Shown one piece after another: positions 24,672-43,621 of a DNA stretch of 64,000 nt (position 1 is its first letter; every line of letters begins with the position of its first letter). The notes beneath the pieces are model-generated. The model worked only from the letters and a program-made list of their open reading frames with translations, ran no database searches and was not told the DNA's origin. The position numbers and the translations under genes were made by a program. This stretch comes from Dipetalonema caudispina (taxonomy: Eukaryota > Nematoda > Chromadorea > Rhabditida > Onchocercidae), in the NCBI GenBank assembly GCA_013365325.1, contig JABVXV010000284.1, positions 1 to 64,000 of the forward strand, in the 5' to 3' direction.

Positions 24672-27600
24672 AGTATAATTTCATGATTGTTGAAACATCA
24701 GTTATCAGCAGTACACGGAGAGTGTAAGAAACTCTCACGAATTGTTAGAATTTTCTTATCTCACCACTTGTTTCGTTGCCGAAATAATGCGGCTCAAGAA
24801 TTTCAAAAACTTTTGATAAAGTTGAGCACTGAAGAAAATTTTTGATAATTTAACAAACCTATAATTTGTATAACCAAATCTCTACCTGTGCCATTATTAT
24901 ATTATTGCAAAAAATCAGTAACTGAGCTGAAAAGAGAGCTATTTCGAATTTCCGATTCCAAAACATTCTGCAAAGATATTACGATGGAAATTTGGTTAAA
25001 CAACATTATCACATCGAGTATTCACTAAAGAAATATTTTTACGTAAGTTCTTAATTTTTGCCTTATCACATTTCAAAAACCGCGATACTTATTTTAAATT
25101 ATGAAAAACATATTCTTATGTAAATACAATTCCCATCCTAGAATTACCCTAACAATCCCGAGTGAAGAGTGTCGAAGTGGAAGTAGAAGATCATCTTTTG
25201 GATAATTTTTCAACAACTACAACCTAAGATATATTCCATTAGTCTTCAGTAAAGTTTGTTTATGTTCTGTTTTCTTTCTTTCTCTCTCCCTCTATCTTTC
25301 TCAAAAAATTATGGACATTTAGAGCCAGTATCATAAAAAAGAGAATTATCAATATTTGTTGAGTATTCAAATACTCAAAATACATTCAAAAACTGCAACG
25401 AAACTAATCAAATAGAGTTGTCTATTACATACCTACTACTAATGCACATGTTGTCCGAGAATCACTTCTGAATATTTACTTTAAAATCCTGATTTTAAGC
25501 AGTTTCTTACTTGTAATGTACTTTCTTCATGCACTAGTAAACAACCTTCCGATCTTGTCTTGCTTGTTTACCTTTGATGCTAGCAAATAAAGATTCTAAT
25601 AGCTTATAATTGTTGTCACCGATACAACAAATATAACAATAGTTAGTAAGTGGAAGTATCAGTTTATAGGTAGAAGATACTGTTTCATTGAATCTTACCT
25701 ATTTGATACACTCAGGTATCGCAAAAAAAAAAGTTTACATTTGATTTCTAGAAAGTTTTTTCCGCCTCTTCGAGAACTAGTTCAGTCTAGTTTTATTAAT
25801 CTTAGCATTTCACTTATCTGGTCGGTTCTGTTAAGAAACTTAATACCAAAAAAAAAAGAAGAAAATTTTGATATTCTTGAAAAACCAAATTTTGCAGTTT
25901 TTGCAAATCTTTGCTAAAAATTAAAAAAATTTTTACTCAAGTTTCCGGCAACTTAAAGCTATAATCTCACACTTTTCGAGAGGAACAATTGAATGGTGAG
26001 TGTATCTTTCCACATTTTTCATCCTCTAATTACTTTCACAACTTCCTCGTTCGTTACGACAGACGCAAACTGAACAAAGAAAAAAGTTGAACGATAAGTT
26101 AATTTAAGTGAAATCGAACAGATTTCATTTTATGCAACAAAAGCATAAACTATCAAGGCCAACTAACGTCACTCACCGAGGATTACTTTAAATGCCTCAG
26201 ATATGTATACAACTTTTAGTCACAAAAAGATATTAGGCAATATTCTGTTACATTTCTTGATAAAATTAGCCAGGAAACTAATATTGACCTCTCTCTCTCT
26301 CTCATGTTAAAATAATGGCCAAGAGATCATCTGAAGTTGTTTATAATCGTAAAAATTCCATGTTGCAAAAAGGTGAATGTCTAATGCGAAAAAAGAGAAA
26401 AGTTAATTATTTCAGGATCGCTTCAGAGAGCAGTTCTTCGGAGTATTACCAGGATAAACACTTATCACTTCTCCGAAATGGATGCCGATATCGGATAGCT
26501 TGTCCGGAAGTACCACTATTAACAAAAACCAATTATCATCTTGGCTGCTGATAAGACGACCAGAGATCATTATACATTTACATTAACTACTAGTTAGAGC
26601 ATTTCGTTGCTTTCTAGTCTTTTTCCAAATGATTTGAAGCGCTTATTAATGATAAGATACATAATTTTAACAATCTTTCATTTTCTTAATAGAATTATTA
26701 CTTGATTTTGAGTACCAGAAAGTCTTACTTCAGACAATGATATCAATTCACGTCTACTGAATTCCATAAAAACGTGCTAAAAATTTCTTTTAAAATCCGA
26801 TTTAACTACTCTTTGATCATCTATCCATTCGTTTACAATTAGCTACCGTATTAACGATAATGGAGAATATCCCTGACATAATCAACTCATTTATATTTGA
26901 AACTTTTATCGTAGTTCAAAGCGTTTCTGATCACTTATTCAACTGTTGTAACTTTTTTTATTTGCTTCATAATCACGACAAACTTTTAAGAAAATATACC
27001 AATTAATTCATTCATCGTTCCGGTGATCACTCATTATTGGCCGTGACAATTCTTTTCTTTAACAATCATGACAGGTACAATCATCTCATGCTTCACTCCA
27101 TCGTTCTACGCATCACTTACGTCCGTCACGAAGCTTTCCGTTTAAGTCATTTCTAAATCCCTTTTTTTTTAACGGAGAATTCTTATACTGAGGAAAGATT
27201 TTACTTTCCTCATGTACACAAACCGCGCATTTTCTTCCCTTTTTTTCAGGTTTTACTATTACGCATGGAGATATTTATGTGGGTTTTCAATAAATTGTTT
27301 TCCGGACTAAACGATTAACGTACGCTTATTTATAAGGAGCATCTGATAATATAACACTTGCCAAATGAATGCTTTCACTTTAAATGTGTCCTAAAAAAAT
27401 TTCCCGAACTGTGGTCGATAAGACCCAGTAGTAATTATACATAATATTCAGTCAACCCATGTATTACAATTATTACTACTGTATGGTGATACCTCTATTG
27501 AATTAAACTTTTAACGCATTAAACTTGAAAAGAAAAAAAAAAAAAAAAACGACTTACTACGAAAATGTACAAAACACATCAATGCTTCTTAACATCAAAA

Positions 27601-28388
27601 TGCATGGAAATCCAAGCTATTTTCTGATATCAGTTACTATGCTGACCACTGACCGCTTTGTTTTTCACTGATTTGTAATTGCATTAGTTCTCCTTTTTGT
27701 GGTTTATATCAAATCAAATTCAGTATACGATATGTTTTCCTTTTATTTGATATACCTATATCAAGTGCACTTGATGTTGAGCGCTAGAATGTTACGGAGC
27801 AAAAAGTATCTTACTATAAAAACATGAAATATTTTAACGGAACTGGTTCTTCTGGCTTTTGTATAAAAATAAGAATTAAAAGAAATTAAAGCTTTTTTAT
27901 TTCATCAAAATGCCAATTCGTTATTTTGCTGACTCGTCGTCGTAATATCTTACCGAAATACTAAATGCCCGTTTGATTCAAATTCAAAAACTGGTACGTT
28001 ATGTTGATAAGTTCAGATTGATTCTTATTTTTTCTCTTCATTGCTAATACACCAATTTTAGTTTGGAAATTCCAATTTTCTTTTAAGAGTGCAAGTGAAC
28101 TTATAATGCAATAATTCATTGCTCTCACTCCCAGCACCGATTATGAGTTAATAAGGAATGTTTTTTATTTATTGTGTCTTTAAACGTTTAACCGAAACAA
28201 TCTCCGAAATTGTTGCAATGCTTCAAAAAAATGTATTAATTAATCTTTAGTTCAAAGCAAATAAATTATAGTTCCCAGAGAAAGAAACGAAGTCATAAAA
28301 ACATCATAAAACTTGTCTTGAGCAAAACTACGATTTTTCTGCTATAAATAGGACATGGAACGGAATGCATGGAATAATTTAAAACAAA
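24672..28388. other. Large intergenic region
   Basis: About 3.7 kb without a supported gene. It has poly-A near 27533-27550, short CT runs near 25280 and 26290-26303, and low-complexity AT-rich sequence. A 78-codon frame at 26315-26551 starting MAKRSSEVVYNRKN contains a basic RKKRK cluster. It has no splice context or homologue I know, so it is not called. Confidence 0.5.
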
Positions 28389-29817
28389 TCATGAGATTTC
28401 GACATCGCCTTCACCAATAACTTTGAGTGCTAGTAATTCTAAATGTCCTGTTTTTTTTGTCTCCTTCTGAAGCAACTCTTCGACTGATCGATATGCACCC
28501 GGTTCAATCAGTCCAACCTGAAGCGGCAGTCATGGAACAATATATTCAAATTAACTACTCCAAATTTTGCTGTTTAAAAAACTTGGGCAAAAAGTTCTGA
28601 AATTCGAAAAACTGGACTCTAAACGCTTTACCATTTCAAGATTCCCTTGCTCCCAATCTTCGACTTCAATTTTCGTGAACATTCCTTTTAATCGATCATG
28701 CATACGTTTAGCTTCTTTTGCTTCAACAGACACTCGAAGTCGCATTTCTGCTCGATCAATTTTCATTGATTCACGCAACTTAGGGATTATTTCCAAGGCC
28801 TTAATATTGTAACTATAATTCATTGTTATGAAACTATCCACCCATGGAAGTTCTGATAAACAAATGAAACTGGTGGCAATTTTCTGGAAATTTCCATAAA
28901 TACAAAACTTTCAAGGTTTCTTTACCTGTTGCTTCACTGAACGATTGGGCTTCAGACTTAAATGTGTTTCATGCAAAGCATTTTCGATAACACTGCTAGA
29001 GTAAGGACGCTTCGTATCCGGGTTCACACACATATTCGCTATTAAATTAGCAATTTCTTTAAATGATGAATCAGATTGCGCCAAGCGTTCTTTCTCCGAA
29101 ACTTGAAGGTCACCTTTTTCTAAAATCTGAAATTAAAGAAAAAAACTAGCAACTTTCCTTGTCCAAGGATTTCCGACGTAATATCTCAGACTCATATGAA
29201 ATCAACAGAAACTCAAATTTAAGTGACACAACAATAATCTTGTAGAGGATAGTAAAATAATGAGCATATTTGAAACAGGCTATACTACAGGAATAGCAAC
29301 GGATCTGAAGTATATCCACGACTGACTACAGATTGCTGAGTGCTAAATGATGCTGAAAGAAGCAAAGACCTTTATAACTTACTATTTTACAAATTTCCAA
29401 TTGATTGTCCGTACCGAAAGCAGTATTAAGTTCTTCGCGTTTCGCTACCTGCCCTTTGGACACATTAGTAAATACCGTTTGTGTCTGTAACACTTCGTCA
29501 ATGTCTTTCTCTCTGAAATTAAGTTCATTCCTGATAGTGTGTTTGACTCTTTACTTCTGGCTTGTCTGAGTGTCCGATGTCACAGCTTCACTATAACATG
29601 CCTTAACAATCCGCCCCCTTCCGAGAACAACTTCGTCCATAGATGCTACTTCATCCATTTTTGTAATAAAATAATTCACGAACGTTTTATTCCTCCAGCT
29701 GATCACTTTATTTTTGTAACATGCGATCTCGAATCGTTTTCCACACTTTTTCATTCGGACCACCGCTACATTAGTGAGTAACTTGACATTGGTCGGAGTT
29801 TTGATTCGATTTGCCAT
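28389..29817 (-). CDS. sbds: SBDS ribosome maturation factor
   Basis: Five minus-strand exons: 29817-29684, 29512-29383, 29126-28926, 28799-28632, 28517-28389. They give 253 residues, close to 250 in human, and all phases agree. SBDS works with the GTPase EFL1 to release eIF6 from nascent 60S subunits in the cytoplasm. Domain I contains [20 protein letters not shown] and [10 protein letters not shown], then [20 protein letters not shown] and [12 protein letters not shown]. Domain II shows QVSEKER and [11 protein letters not shown]. Domain III starts with [20 protein letters not shown] and ends [20 protein letters not shown]. The acceptor for the fourth exon (ATTAAG before GCC at 28799) was chosen by homology over a later open stretch. 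The first donor reads GTTCGT, a weak site, but it is needed for phase and alignment. The start codon matches the family start. Confidence 0.95.
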
Positions 29818-31008
29818 CTTTCATTCGGCTACAAAGTGATTAAATGATAAGATCAATAACTGTTATATCCAAAGAGAAACATTCCTCCTCACACTGTACA
29901 CCTATAAAATTTAGCAGCATTTCATTATGACTTTGTTTTCATCCTTTTAGAGGAAATCAGCGAACAGATAGTGTAGTGAAAGTTGATCAGAGAATCGAAC
30001 CAGTAATTTATTCCCGATATATATTAACAGTAGAATTTAGTCAGAATAATAGGCAATTTGAATTTGAGAGAATCGATCCAACAGCGACCGCTCGGATTCA
30101 ACCCAATTTTGATATCTGTTCCAGGTCCGGAGGTTGATCGCTTAAATAGGTGAATAAGTTAGTGGGAGTGGTCTACAGGAAGCATTGTTTTAACCCTGTC
30201 GTAAACATATGACACAAAAAACAATGTTTTACAATCTTACCTTAAGCATATGAAACAAAAGACATGCGACGTTGTTTGGATTTCAATTTGACCTTTCCAA
30301 ACCACAAACAACAAAAACGTATTGTGTTAATATCTCATCTTAGACAACGATGAGTATAAGTTAAATGATTTATGTTAACAATGAAGTGAATCGGTTCATT
30401 ACTAAACGAAACACTAATTAATTACTTTAATTACAAGAGATATATTATTCCATCAGATAAAACATAAGAGCAGCATGAAACAGATTTCCTTTCCGATCCT
30501 CTACCAAGTAGACGAAATTCCCCTCAGTAAACTTCCCATCCTTTCAATTAAGAAATGGAGAGAGAGAGAGAGAGAGAGGAAGAGAGGGAGAGAGAGGAAG
30601 ACAAGAGGACTACATAGGAGTGAGTGAGATAGAGTTATCATCCATTTTGGCAATTCGTTCTGAACCTATCTATGCAAATCTATGAGAAATGTGTTTGACA
30701 TTTTCAGGAGGAAGAAGAAAAAAAGAATTGGTTAGATTTAAAGGTAGAGAAAAAAGACAACGAGAAAAATGAACAGAATGCTTTGTGAGAGATAGGAAAA
30801 GATTAACAAAATTTGAGAAATATAATAGCTTAAGGTCAGGAAAAGATGATGAAGAGAAATTGATGCTTGTTGGAACAATTAAGTGATTTAGTTGTCGGAG
30901 ATCTGACTACTCTCCGATCTTTCATGAAAAAATTCCATCAGTTGTTGTAACCAAATTTCGACGTTGCTGTAATTTCAGTAACAATAATAGTTGTATTACT
31001 TTTAAGGT
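29818..31008. other. Divergent intergenic region with (GA)n
   Basis: Lies between the 5' ends of SBDS (-) and the C2H2 gene (+). A purine-rich (GA)n tract occupies 30557-30600. Two acceptor-like sites near 30977-30978 and 31005-31006 precede the ATG at 31009. No other feature was seen. Confidence 0.6.
30557..30600. repeat. (GA)n microsatellite
   Basis: GA dinucleotide run with a few GGA and GAAGA interruptions, all purine on this strand, in the shared upstream region of SBDS and the C2H2 gene. Confidence 0.93.
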
Positions 31009-32593
31009 ATGGCAAATTTCTTCTTATGTTACGAATGTGGTGCAACATTTAGTGTAAGAAACGATTTCGATGAGCATATTTTGGTGCATCAAGCAGTCTC
31101 TTTGTGCTATCAAATTTATGAGTTCGACAAAGGAGGACCGTCTATTGCTAAGGTTTCATTTTTCTTTTATCGGAGAACTAAAAGAAAGTACTTTTTTTTT
31201 TCGTCGTCTTCCGTTCTTTGTTTCTCCGTTATCAGCTTTTTTTTTTCTCATCTGTTATGAGCTAAAGAGGAAAACCAATATAGATCGTAAAGAAAGCTAT
31301 CAACTACAGGCAGTCAAGCTATCGGCAACATTTCGCAAAGCATCTTCCGACTGCTCTCAGAAAAATGCACGTAAAACAACAACAAAGCGAAAATTGACGG
31401 ATCTTCCTTTTTCTCCCGATAGTTCTTACAAAGTACCTTGCTTGAAACAAAGGAAGAACTCACAAAATGACGTGAAAATTACGAAAGTGAATAAAGTACA
31501 AGATAATTCAAATGTTACTGGCACTGTTAACGCACAGGTTGTTCACTCGCAGATGGACAAAGAATTTTCTAAAATAGGATTGGATGGTGAGTTTTTTCAT
31601 ATTTAAAAGAAAAATTGAGCACATTTTTCCAAAACTTATCCAGAAATTCTAGGTTCCATCCAAACCATATCTTGACCATGCTGTTTTATTTCCTTTTTCC
31701 TGTTGCACTATTTATGAATAATAAGTCTAAACTTATACTCTTCCTTATAGAACCAAAACACACGAGAAAAGCCAATTCAACGGATTTCTTGGTCACAAGG
31801 CTTCCTGCAGATGTTTCTGGATCAACTCACATTGATTTAGTGGAGAGTCAGATGACGAGTCCACCGAAAGTTATTGAACTATCAAGAACCGATGTGCCTA
31901 TAGCAACAGCGACAACATCAACAGGAGTAACTGTTCCTTTGTCGTCATCTGCATCTTCAACTACAACAACACCAAAGCAAGACGGATCTACGACATTGGC
32001 ATCTTCTCCGGCGCTCCCAAAATGTTTGAACTGTGATTATCGAAGCAGTCAAGGGACGGATATGGTCGAACATGGTATTTTCCAATTTTTCTTCATCGTC
32101 AACAACTTTAGATTACTTAGAGCGTTGAGAATGTTTTGATATATTTACCGAGCTTCAACTTTCATCTCGCCAAGATTTCATTTCTTTTTATGCTTACAGC
32201 GGCAGGTTCGCTAAAAGATGTAAAATACCTGTAGATCAGTCGACTAATCATTTTTTTGGTGAGGTGCTTTTTTTGGCTGTTTAAGACTTGGAAAACAGCG
32301 GTAGTTTATATTACATGGACTTGAGCTTGATTTTTTCTTGCGGAATTTTGTAAGGATTATCTTATAGTTGTTCGAGTGCACAAAACATCCATCACAAGCC
32401 TTGAAAAAGTAGATTTCGTGGATGGGAAGTGGTCGGAGGCGGTGAAGCTTGAGCCGAGACAGGTATGCCACATTTGCGTATTCCAAATGGATCAAAGCTG
32501 GTTGATTTTTTTCAGTTTCTTTCTTTATGAAATCTTTTTGATTTTGTTGATTTTTAATATTAGTTGTCTTTAGAAGTGTTAACTGAATTTTGA
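31009..32593 (+). CDS. Two-finger C2H2 protein, unidentified
   Basis: Five exons: 31009-31152, 31262-31586, 31751-32074, 32368-32462, 32564-32593. They give 305 residues, phase-consistent. Finger 1 is at the very N-terminus: CYECGATFSVRNDFDEHILVH, a C-x2-C-x12-H-x3-H finger. Finger 2 is assembled across an intron: CLNCDYRSSQGTDMVEH at the end of exon 3, with VVRVH from exon 4 (C-x2-C-x12-H-x4-H). About 190 residues of Lys/Ser/Thr-rich, probably disordered sequence lie between them, with basic stretches (KNARKTTTKRK) and a Ser/Thr run (VPLSSSASSTTTTPK). This suggests a nuclear DNA- or RNA-binding protein, but I know no named orthologue. The exon 2 acceptor (TTATGAG) is weak, and the short last exon rests on phase plus an acceptor. 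Confidence 0.65.
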
Positions 32594-35500
32594 TGGAAAT
32601 GATATCTTTTCAAGTGCTACATTATAATATAAAGATAGACGAATACATGTCTACAGAACATTGTATGTTAAATAATGATTATGAAATATTGAAGAGATTA
32701 TTACGAGCCATGTTAGTAATTTTAGCAATGTGCTTATTGTGTTCGAACGTTCCGAGAAGTGACAGATTACTTCCTGCATGTGATAATTTGCCATAAAAGA
32801 AATTTGTTATCACCGGGCGTCAGTAAATATAACTGTATCGTTTATCTTGCTCATCCTGGCATGCCTACACACATGGTTCGTATTTTCATGAAGAGACCAT
32901 AAGCCGAAATGCAGTAAAAATTTCCTTCGAGAAGCAGATATAGGAAATTTGAACAAAATTAAGAGTATTTCCCCATTTCAAAACATTTTACCGAAATATT
33001 GTTCTTTATTTCCTGACTGACTTCACCAATTCTCCGATAGCTCTTCTGTTCACAATTCATAATATGCATTGTTAGGCGCAAGAATAACTTTGTTCCTTAC
33101 GTTATAGTTGAATTTATCGACTGTTGAACTCGCTTATATCAGTAATTTATAAATGAAGCGAAGTAATGTCGATATTTCAGCCTAAAAACCTTTATAGAAT
33201 TTTCATTTTTTGAAGATTGATGCTTGTGAAGATTTGTGTGTAATTTTCGTGATGTACATTTTTGTTCCACTGAAAATTGTTGGTAGAATTGATATAAATA
33301 AATGTTTAAATATTCAATGCATATCAAGTGTTTCTACTGTAAAAATAAGTTGGACACGTGATTATTTCCATCTTGGAAATATTTCTTAATAATTACCTTT
33401 GCAATTCTTTTTCTATATTCTCGTGTCGGTACGACATTGGCTGATCGACATGGCTGTTCTCTGACTTTTTGCCAGTCTTTCTAATTCGATTTTTAAAGAA
33501 TGTCCAATCACTGAAGGGTTTTCAAATTTCGTTCCAGATGGCATGCATAACAAGATAGATTTCTGTGTCATGTTAAATATGCGAACCCGATTATACAGTT
33601 ATTGCAAGTGATGACCATTTCAAAGAAAAGTAGGATGAACTGGGATGTTTACCTGCCCGTATTGTCTCTATTCCATTCGAGAAGTTGTGATTGCATATGA
33701 GACACTTGAAAAAGTTGTTTTCAATGTTTTTCATGTAAGATTGAAAGAAGGGTGGTCTATGTCGGAATGAAATCTCGAAATGCTTAATGTTTTTCATGAA
33801 AGGATGCGAACTACATTTCCATACATTTAATGGAAGAGTCCCTACTGAAGAAGATGATCGACAGTTTAAGTATCACAGGGATGAAGAGTAATGTCGCTTA
33901 GGCTACCACACTTCCTTTTAAATTAGACCAAATTGCATCTAGAGGGATTGGAGAACTTAACTGTCGTACTGAGAGGACATTTAGCATTCGTATAAAAGAG
34001 CAAGAGAAGTACTTTTACGAGCATTCCAGCACCAATTTTGATTTAAAGACGGCGAATGAAATGGATAGTTGAAAAATGGCGAGGGATGATGCAGCGAGGT
34101 TTAGGACATTTGCATTGTTGAGAGAGGAAACATTTGAGATGATGCCGCAGTGCTACTATTGAATTTTAATAACAGAGGATAGAAAGAAGGAAATAATCCA
34201 TCCACATAAATTTATCTAATCAGAAAGGGATAGAAATCGTTAAACCGAACACTCTTTATCTCTTCCGATTTCAACAATTACTCTATTTCATTCATTGGAC
34301 ATTATGGTAGCAGGTCAACTTTACCAAAGTCGCATGATTTCATGTAAATCTAACTTGAAATCGAATCTTAAGAAGATGCTTAGCAAGGAAAGGATAGAAA
34401 CAGGAGAGAGGATGAGTAGGATTGATGCAAAAAGGTTGTACCTCAAAGAGTTACCTGTCAAAGGACCCACATAGTGACAGTTTGTCGATTGTAGCATTAT
34501 TAAAGTGCATACAGGTAGATAAATAGATGCATGTAGCTGCAGCTGCAATTACATACACCTTCACCAACATATGTCTTTTCAGAAACTGGGCCATAGGAGG
34601 GTATACCTTCTAAGATATTTCTTTACTTTCCCATCCTATACAATATAGACGATATCTTTCGTCAAACTCTGTCTCTTCTCGTATTCCTTATCTCGTTGTA
34701 TATATATGAGACATGTATGAGACGCAGACACATCCATAACTAGGGGTTGGGTTGAAATCTTATTTTGCCCTGCCTTTGCATTGTCAGCGCAGGGATAGCT
34801 GGAATGAGCTATCCGGAAAGTCTTTGTCAGGTTTTCCGATTCTCTTTCCTTTCCTATTTACTGTGTCTCATTGCAGATTCTTCAACGGTCTAATTCATGA
34901 GTTCCATTTACAGTTGTTTCTTTAGGCGAAGTCAAAATGAAAGAAAAGAGCTTTGTTGTTTTTCCGGTATCTTAACTATCCGACGTTGTCTGATGACTTG
35001 ATCGCACTGCACTCTGTTTCCTATTCCACTTTGAATCACAACTAGCTAGTCTTGGCTAAATGTTCACATATGCATCTTGCTCTTCTGTCAACCCAATTTT
35101 TTTCTGGTCCTCTCTCAGCTTCTCATGTTGCATCGCGATTGTTCACATACTCTATTTCGAGCGGAACGGGTGCCTACAACTCCATTTACAAACAAACAAA
35201 CAAATATCTCTTCTTTCCCAAAGCTTTGCTCCAAATTTATCTATAAATTCACAGATTCAGTATGATGTATCGTCAGATGAAGGTTCTCTTTTCCTATCCC
35301 GGTGTAAATACACGCACGTACGTACGTTTGCAGCAGTCCTTTCTTCCTGCTCTAGCGGATCTCTGATGTAGAATCAATTCAAGCAATCTATCCAGAGCAG
35401 AATAAAGTCAGAAACTTACAAGTTCGAGAAATGTATAATTTGGTTCACCTATTATTCCCTGGAAGAGCGTTATAAAATATGTCGCCATGCAGTTACGTAC

Positions 35501-35694
35501 TATCTTGAGTATTTTTTGACACAACTTAATTCTTCTTTACGTCATATTTTAGTTTACAGTTCGGTTATCACTGTTTTCGTCCGTAAGGTGATACTTATTA
35601 TTAGAGGTCAAATTTGCTTTCAGGCTATTGAGGTGGGTCAACTTATAGCCGGTTTGTCATTTTGGCTACAGCCTTACGGGAAGCTGTCTCAATC
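32594..35694. other. Intergenic, no gene recognised
   Basis: About 3.1 kb with only short open frames on either strand and no family motif. The kinesin promoter and 5' leader presumably lie at the right end. A TTTGCTTTCAG acceptor (AG at 35622-35623) 71 bases before the kinesin ATG may be its trans-splice site. Confidence 0.5.
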
Positions 35695-42002
<6,308 letters not shown>

Positions 42003-42026
42003 TCTCAGTAATATTGAAAAAACCTT

Positions 42027-42032
42027 AATAAA
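42027..42032 (+). terminator. Poly(A) signal after kinesin
   Basis: AATAAA 25 bases after the proposed kinesin stop codon. The spacing suits nematode 3' ends and supports the short final exon. Confidence 0.55.
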
Positions 42033-43621
42033 TTGAATCAGACTTCGTGATGTTTTGGATTCTTCACTTATGTGGGCTTACCAAGTCTACAGCGTTTTCG
42101 TTATTACTTAGGTACTATCACAAACAAAATATCCCAAACTTTTGTTTTTGACGCAGTTTGCATGTAAAAGGATGAAAGATTGTCTACTTTGTTATATTTT
42201 CGTGATACTGAATGAGTTGAAAAGATGGATTTTCATTTACTGATGTTTTTAGCAGCTTGAAAACTATATATCCGCGATATGGTTCATCTATAATGAAATA
42301 AATATTGTTAAAAATACACACACATTGTCTCTGTAATGGAAGAAAAAAATTCGGACATATTTGAAAGAACTTATGTGATATATAAATGTTTCGCTTTGCC
42401 TTTCTTTGCATTTGTTTGTCTATAATTCTTTTTTAAATTTTCTATGCTAAACTTTGTGAAACTTTTTCATTATTTTGGTTACTTTGCTTCAATTTTGTGA
42501 TTCGGTTCTATAAACTTAATCAGAAATATGCTTTGATTTAGTTGAGGAATCATCAAATTACGAGAAATATCAATTTTTCTTTTTAAGGTCACTATTTAGA
42601 TTGAATTACTTTGATTTCCCGCTTTCCACTTTCTGACTAGTCTTTTGATGTTTCTTTGGTGTTAAGCGAGGAAGAAGTCATAAGCAACAAAATTGCTGTA
42701 GTGAATAAACAAATTGAATTCTTTGATCAGTAATGGATTTTTCTTTTCTCTGTACGATCAACTACTGTGATGCCTTGCTCCTTTTGGATTGGTCGTTTTT
42801 GAGCGATGTCACAATAAGATTGTAAGAGATTTTATTTTCTTACTAGTAATTAGCTTGATTGAGTTATTGTGTTTCTCACTAGTAGTCACTTGTCACAGCG
42901 TGATACTTTCCGAAATTATCTTTTCGTTTTTATCTGAAACGTCTAATTCGTTCAATTTTGAGTTTACTTTTACTCGCCTCTACTGCAATCTCAACTGTTT
43001 CAATCTCATGCACATTTTTCGAGGTATGTTTTTATCGATGTTCGAAAATTGACTTATCTTGTTCTACAATTATCCATTAACGCAACTGCTTTGTTACGTG
43101 AATAGAAAAAGTATGGACTAAAAGATAGGGTCAAATGTGGTACTTGTGAATGCTGCTTATTTTCACCACAATTATGTTGATGTTCGCTCTTCATACTTGT
43201 TACCAGCTTAATTTTGCAGTATTTTGTTCCACTCTGTGTTCACTTTGATCGGGAAAAGAAATCGGTTTTGCTGCAAATAAATTTATATTTTCCTGATTAT
43301 ATTCATTGCGTTTACAATGAAGTACATCAAGTCATCCACTGTATTATTTTGAAATCAAATGAGATTGGCTGTCAAGCTGTACAGAGTTGTCAAGCGAGGA
43401 ATGAAACTGTCAACAGTTTGCCTAATGTTATCTATAGCCCAAGTGGTTTATCGTGAAAGGTATTAGGTTGGTTGCTTTCTGCATGAACTACGAGCAGTTC
43501 ATTGGCTGACAAAGATGATTTGCTTGTGGGTGGTCTATACTGGAACTTCAGTCTGAAGAACTTAAGTCGTTCCATTATACTTGCAATCATTTCCAGCTGT
43601 GAGCAGTGATCGCTAAAAGAA
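42033..43621. other. Intergenic, kinesin to ZC3H10-like
   Basis: T-rich sequence with no recognised gene. CATTTCCAG (AG at 43595-43596) precedes the next ATG by 25 bases and is a candidate spliced-leader acceptor. Confidence 0.55.

Noticed and set aside
26315..26551. 78-codon frame with a basic RKKRK cluster
   Set aside because: Isolated, preceded by a CT repeat, without splice partners or recognised homology. Left uncalled, though a small nuclear protein cannot be excluded.
28800..28841. N-terminal extension of the [12 protein letters not shown] exon
   Set aside because: The frame is open into [15 protein letters not shown], but SBDS alignment runs directly from VKQQ to ALEII, so this stretch is intron.
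31262..31606. Continuous reading of 31070-31606 as one exon
   Set aside because: The 5' part reads a poly-T intron (FFFRRLPFF); splicing from 31152 to 31262 keeps the zinc-finger frame.
43597..43616. Possible kinesin last exon (AVSSDR then stop)
   Set aside because: In phase, but 1.7 kb away and 25 bases before the next gene's ATG. The acceptor is better explained as that gene's trans-splice site, and a nearer exon at 41986 is followed by AATAAA.
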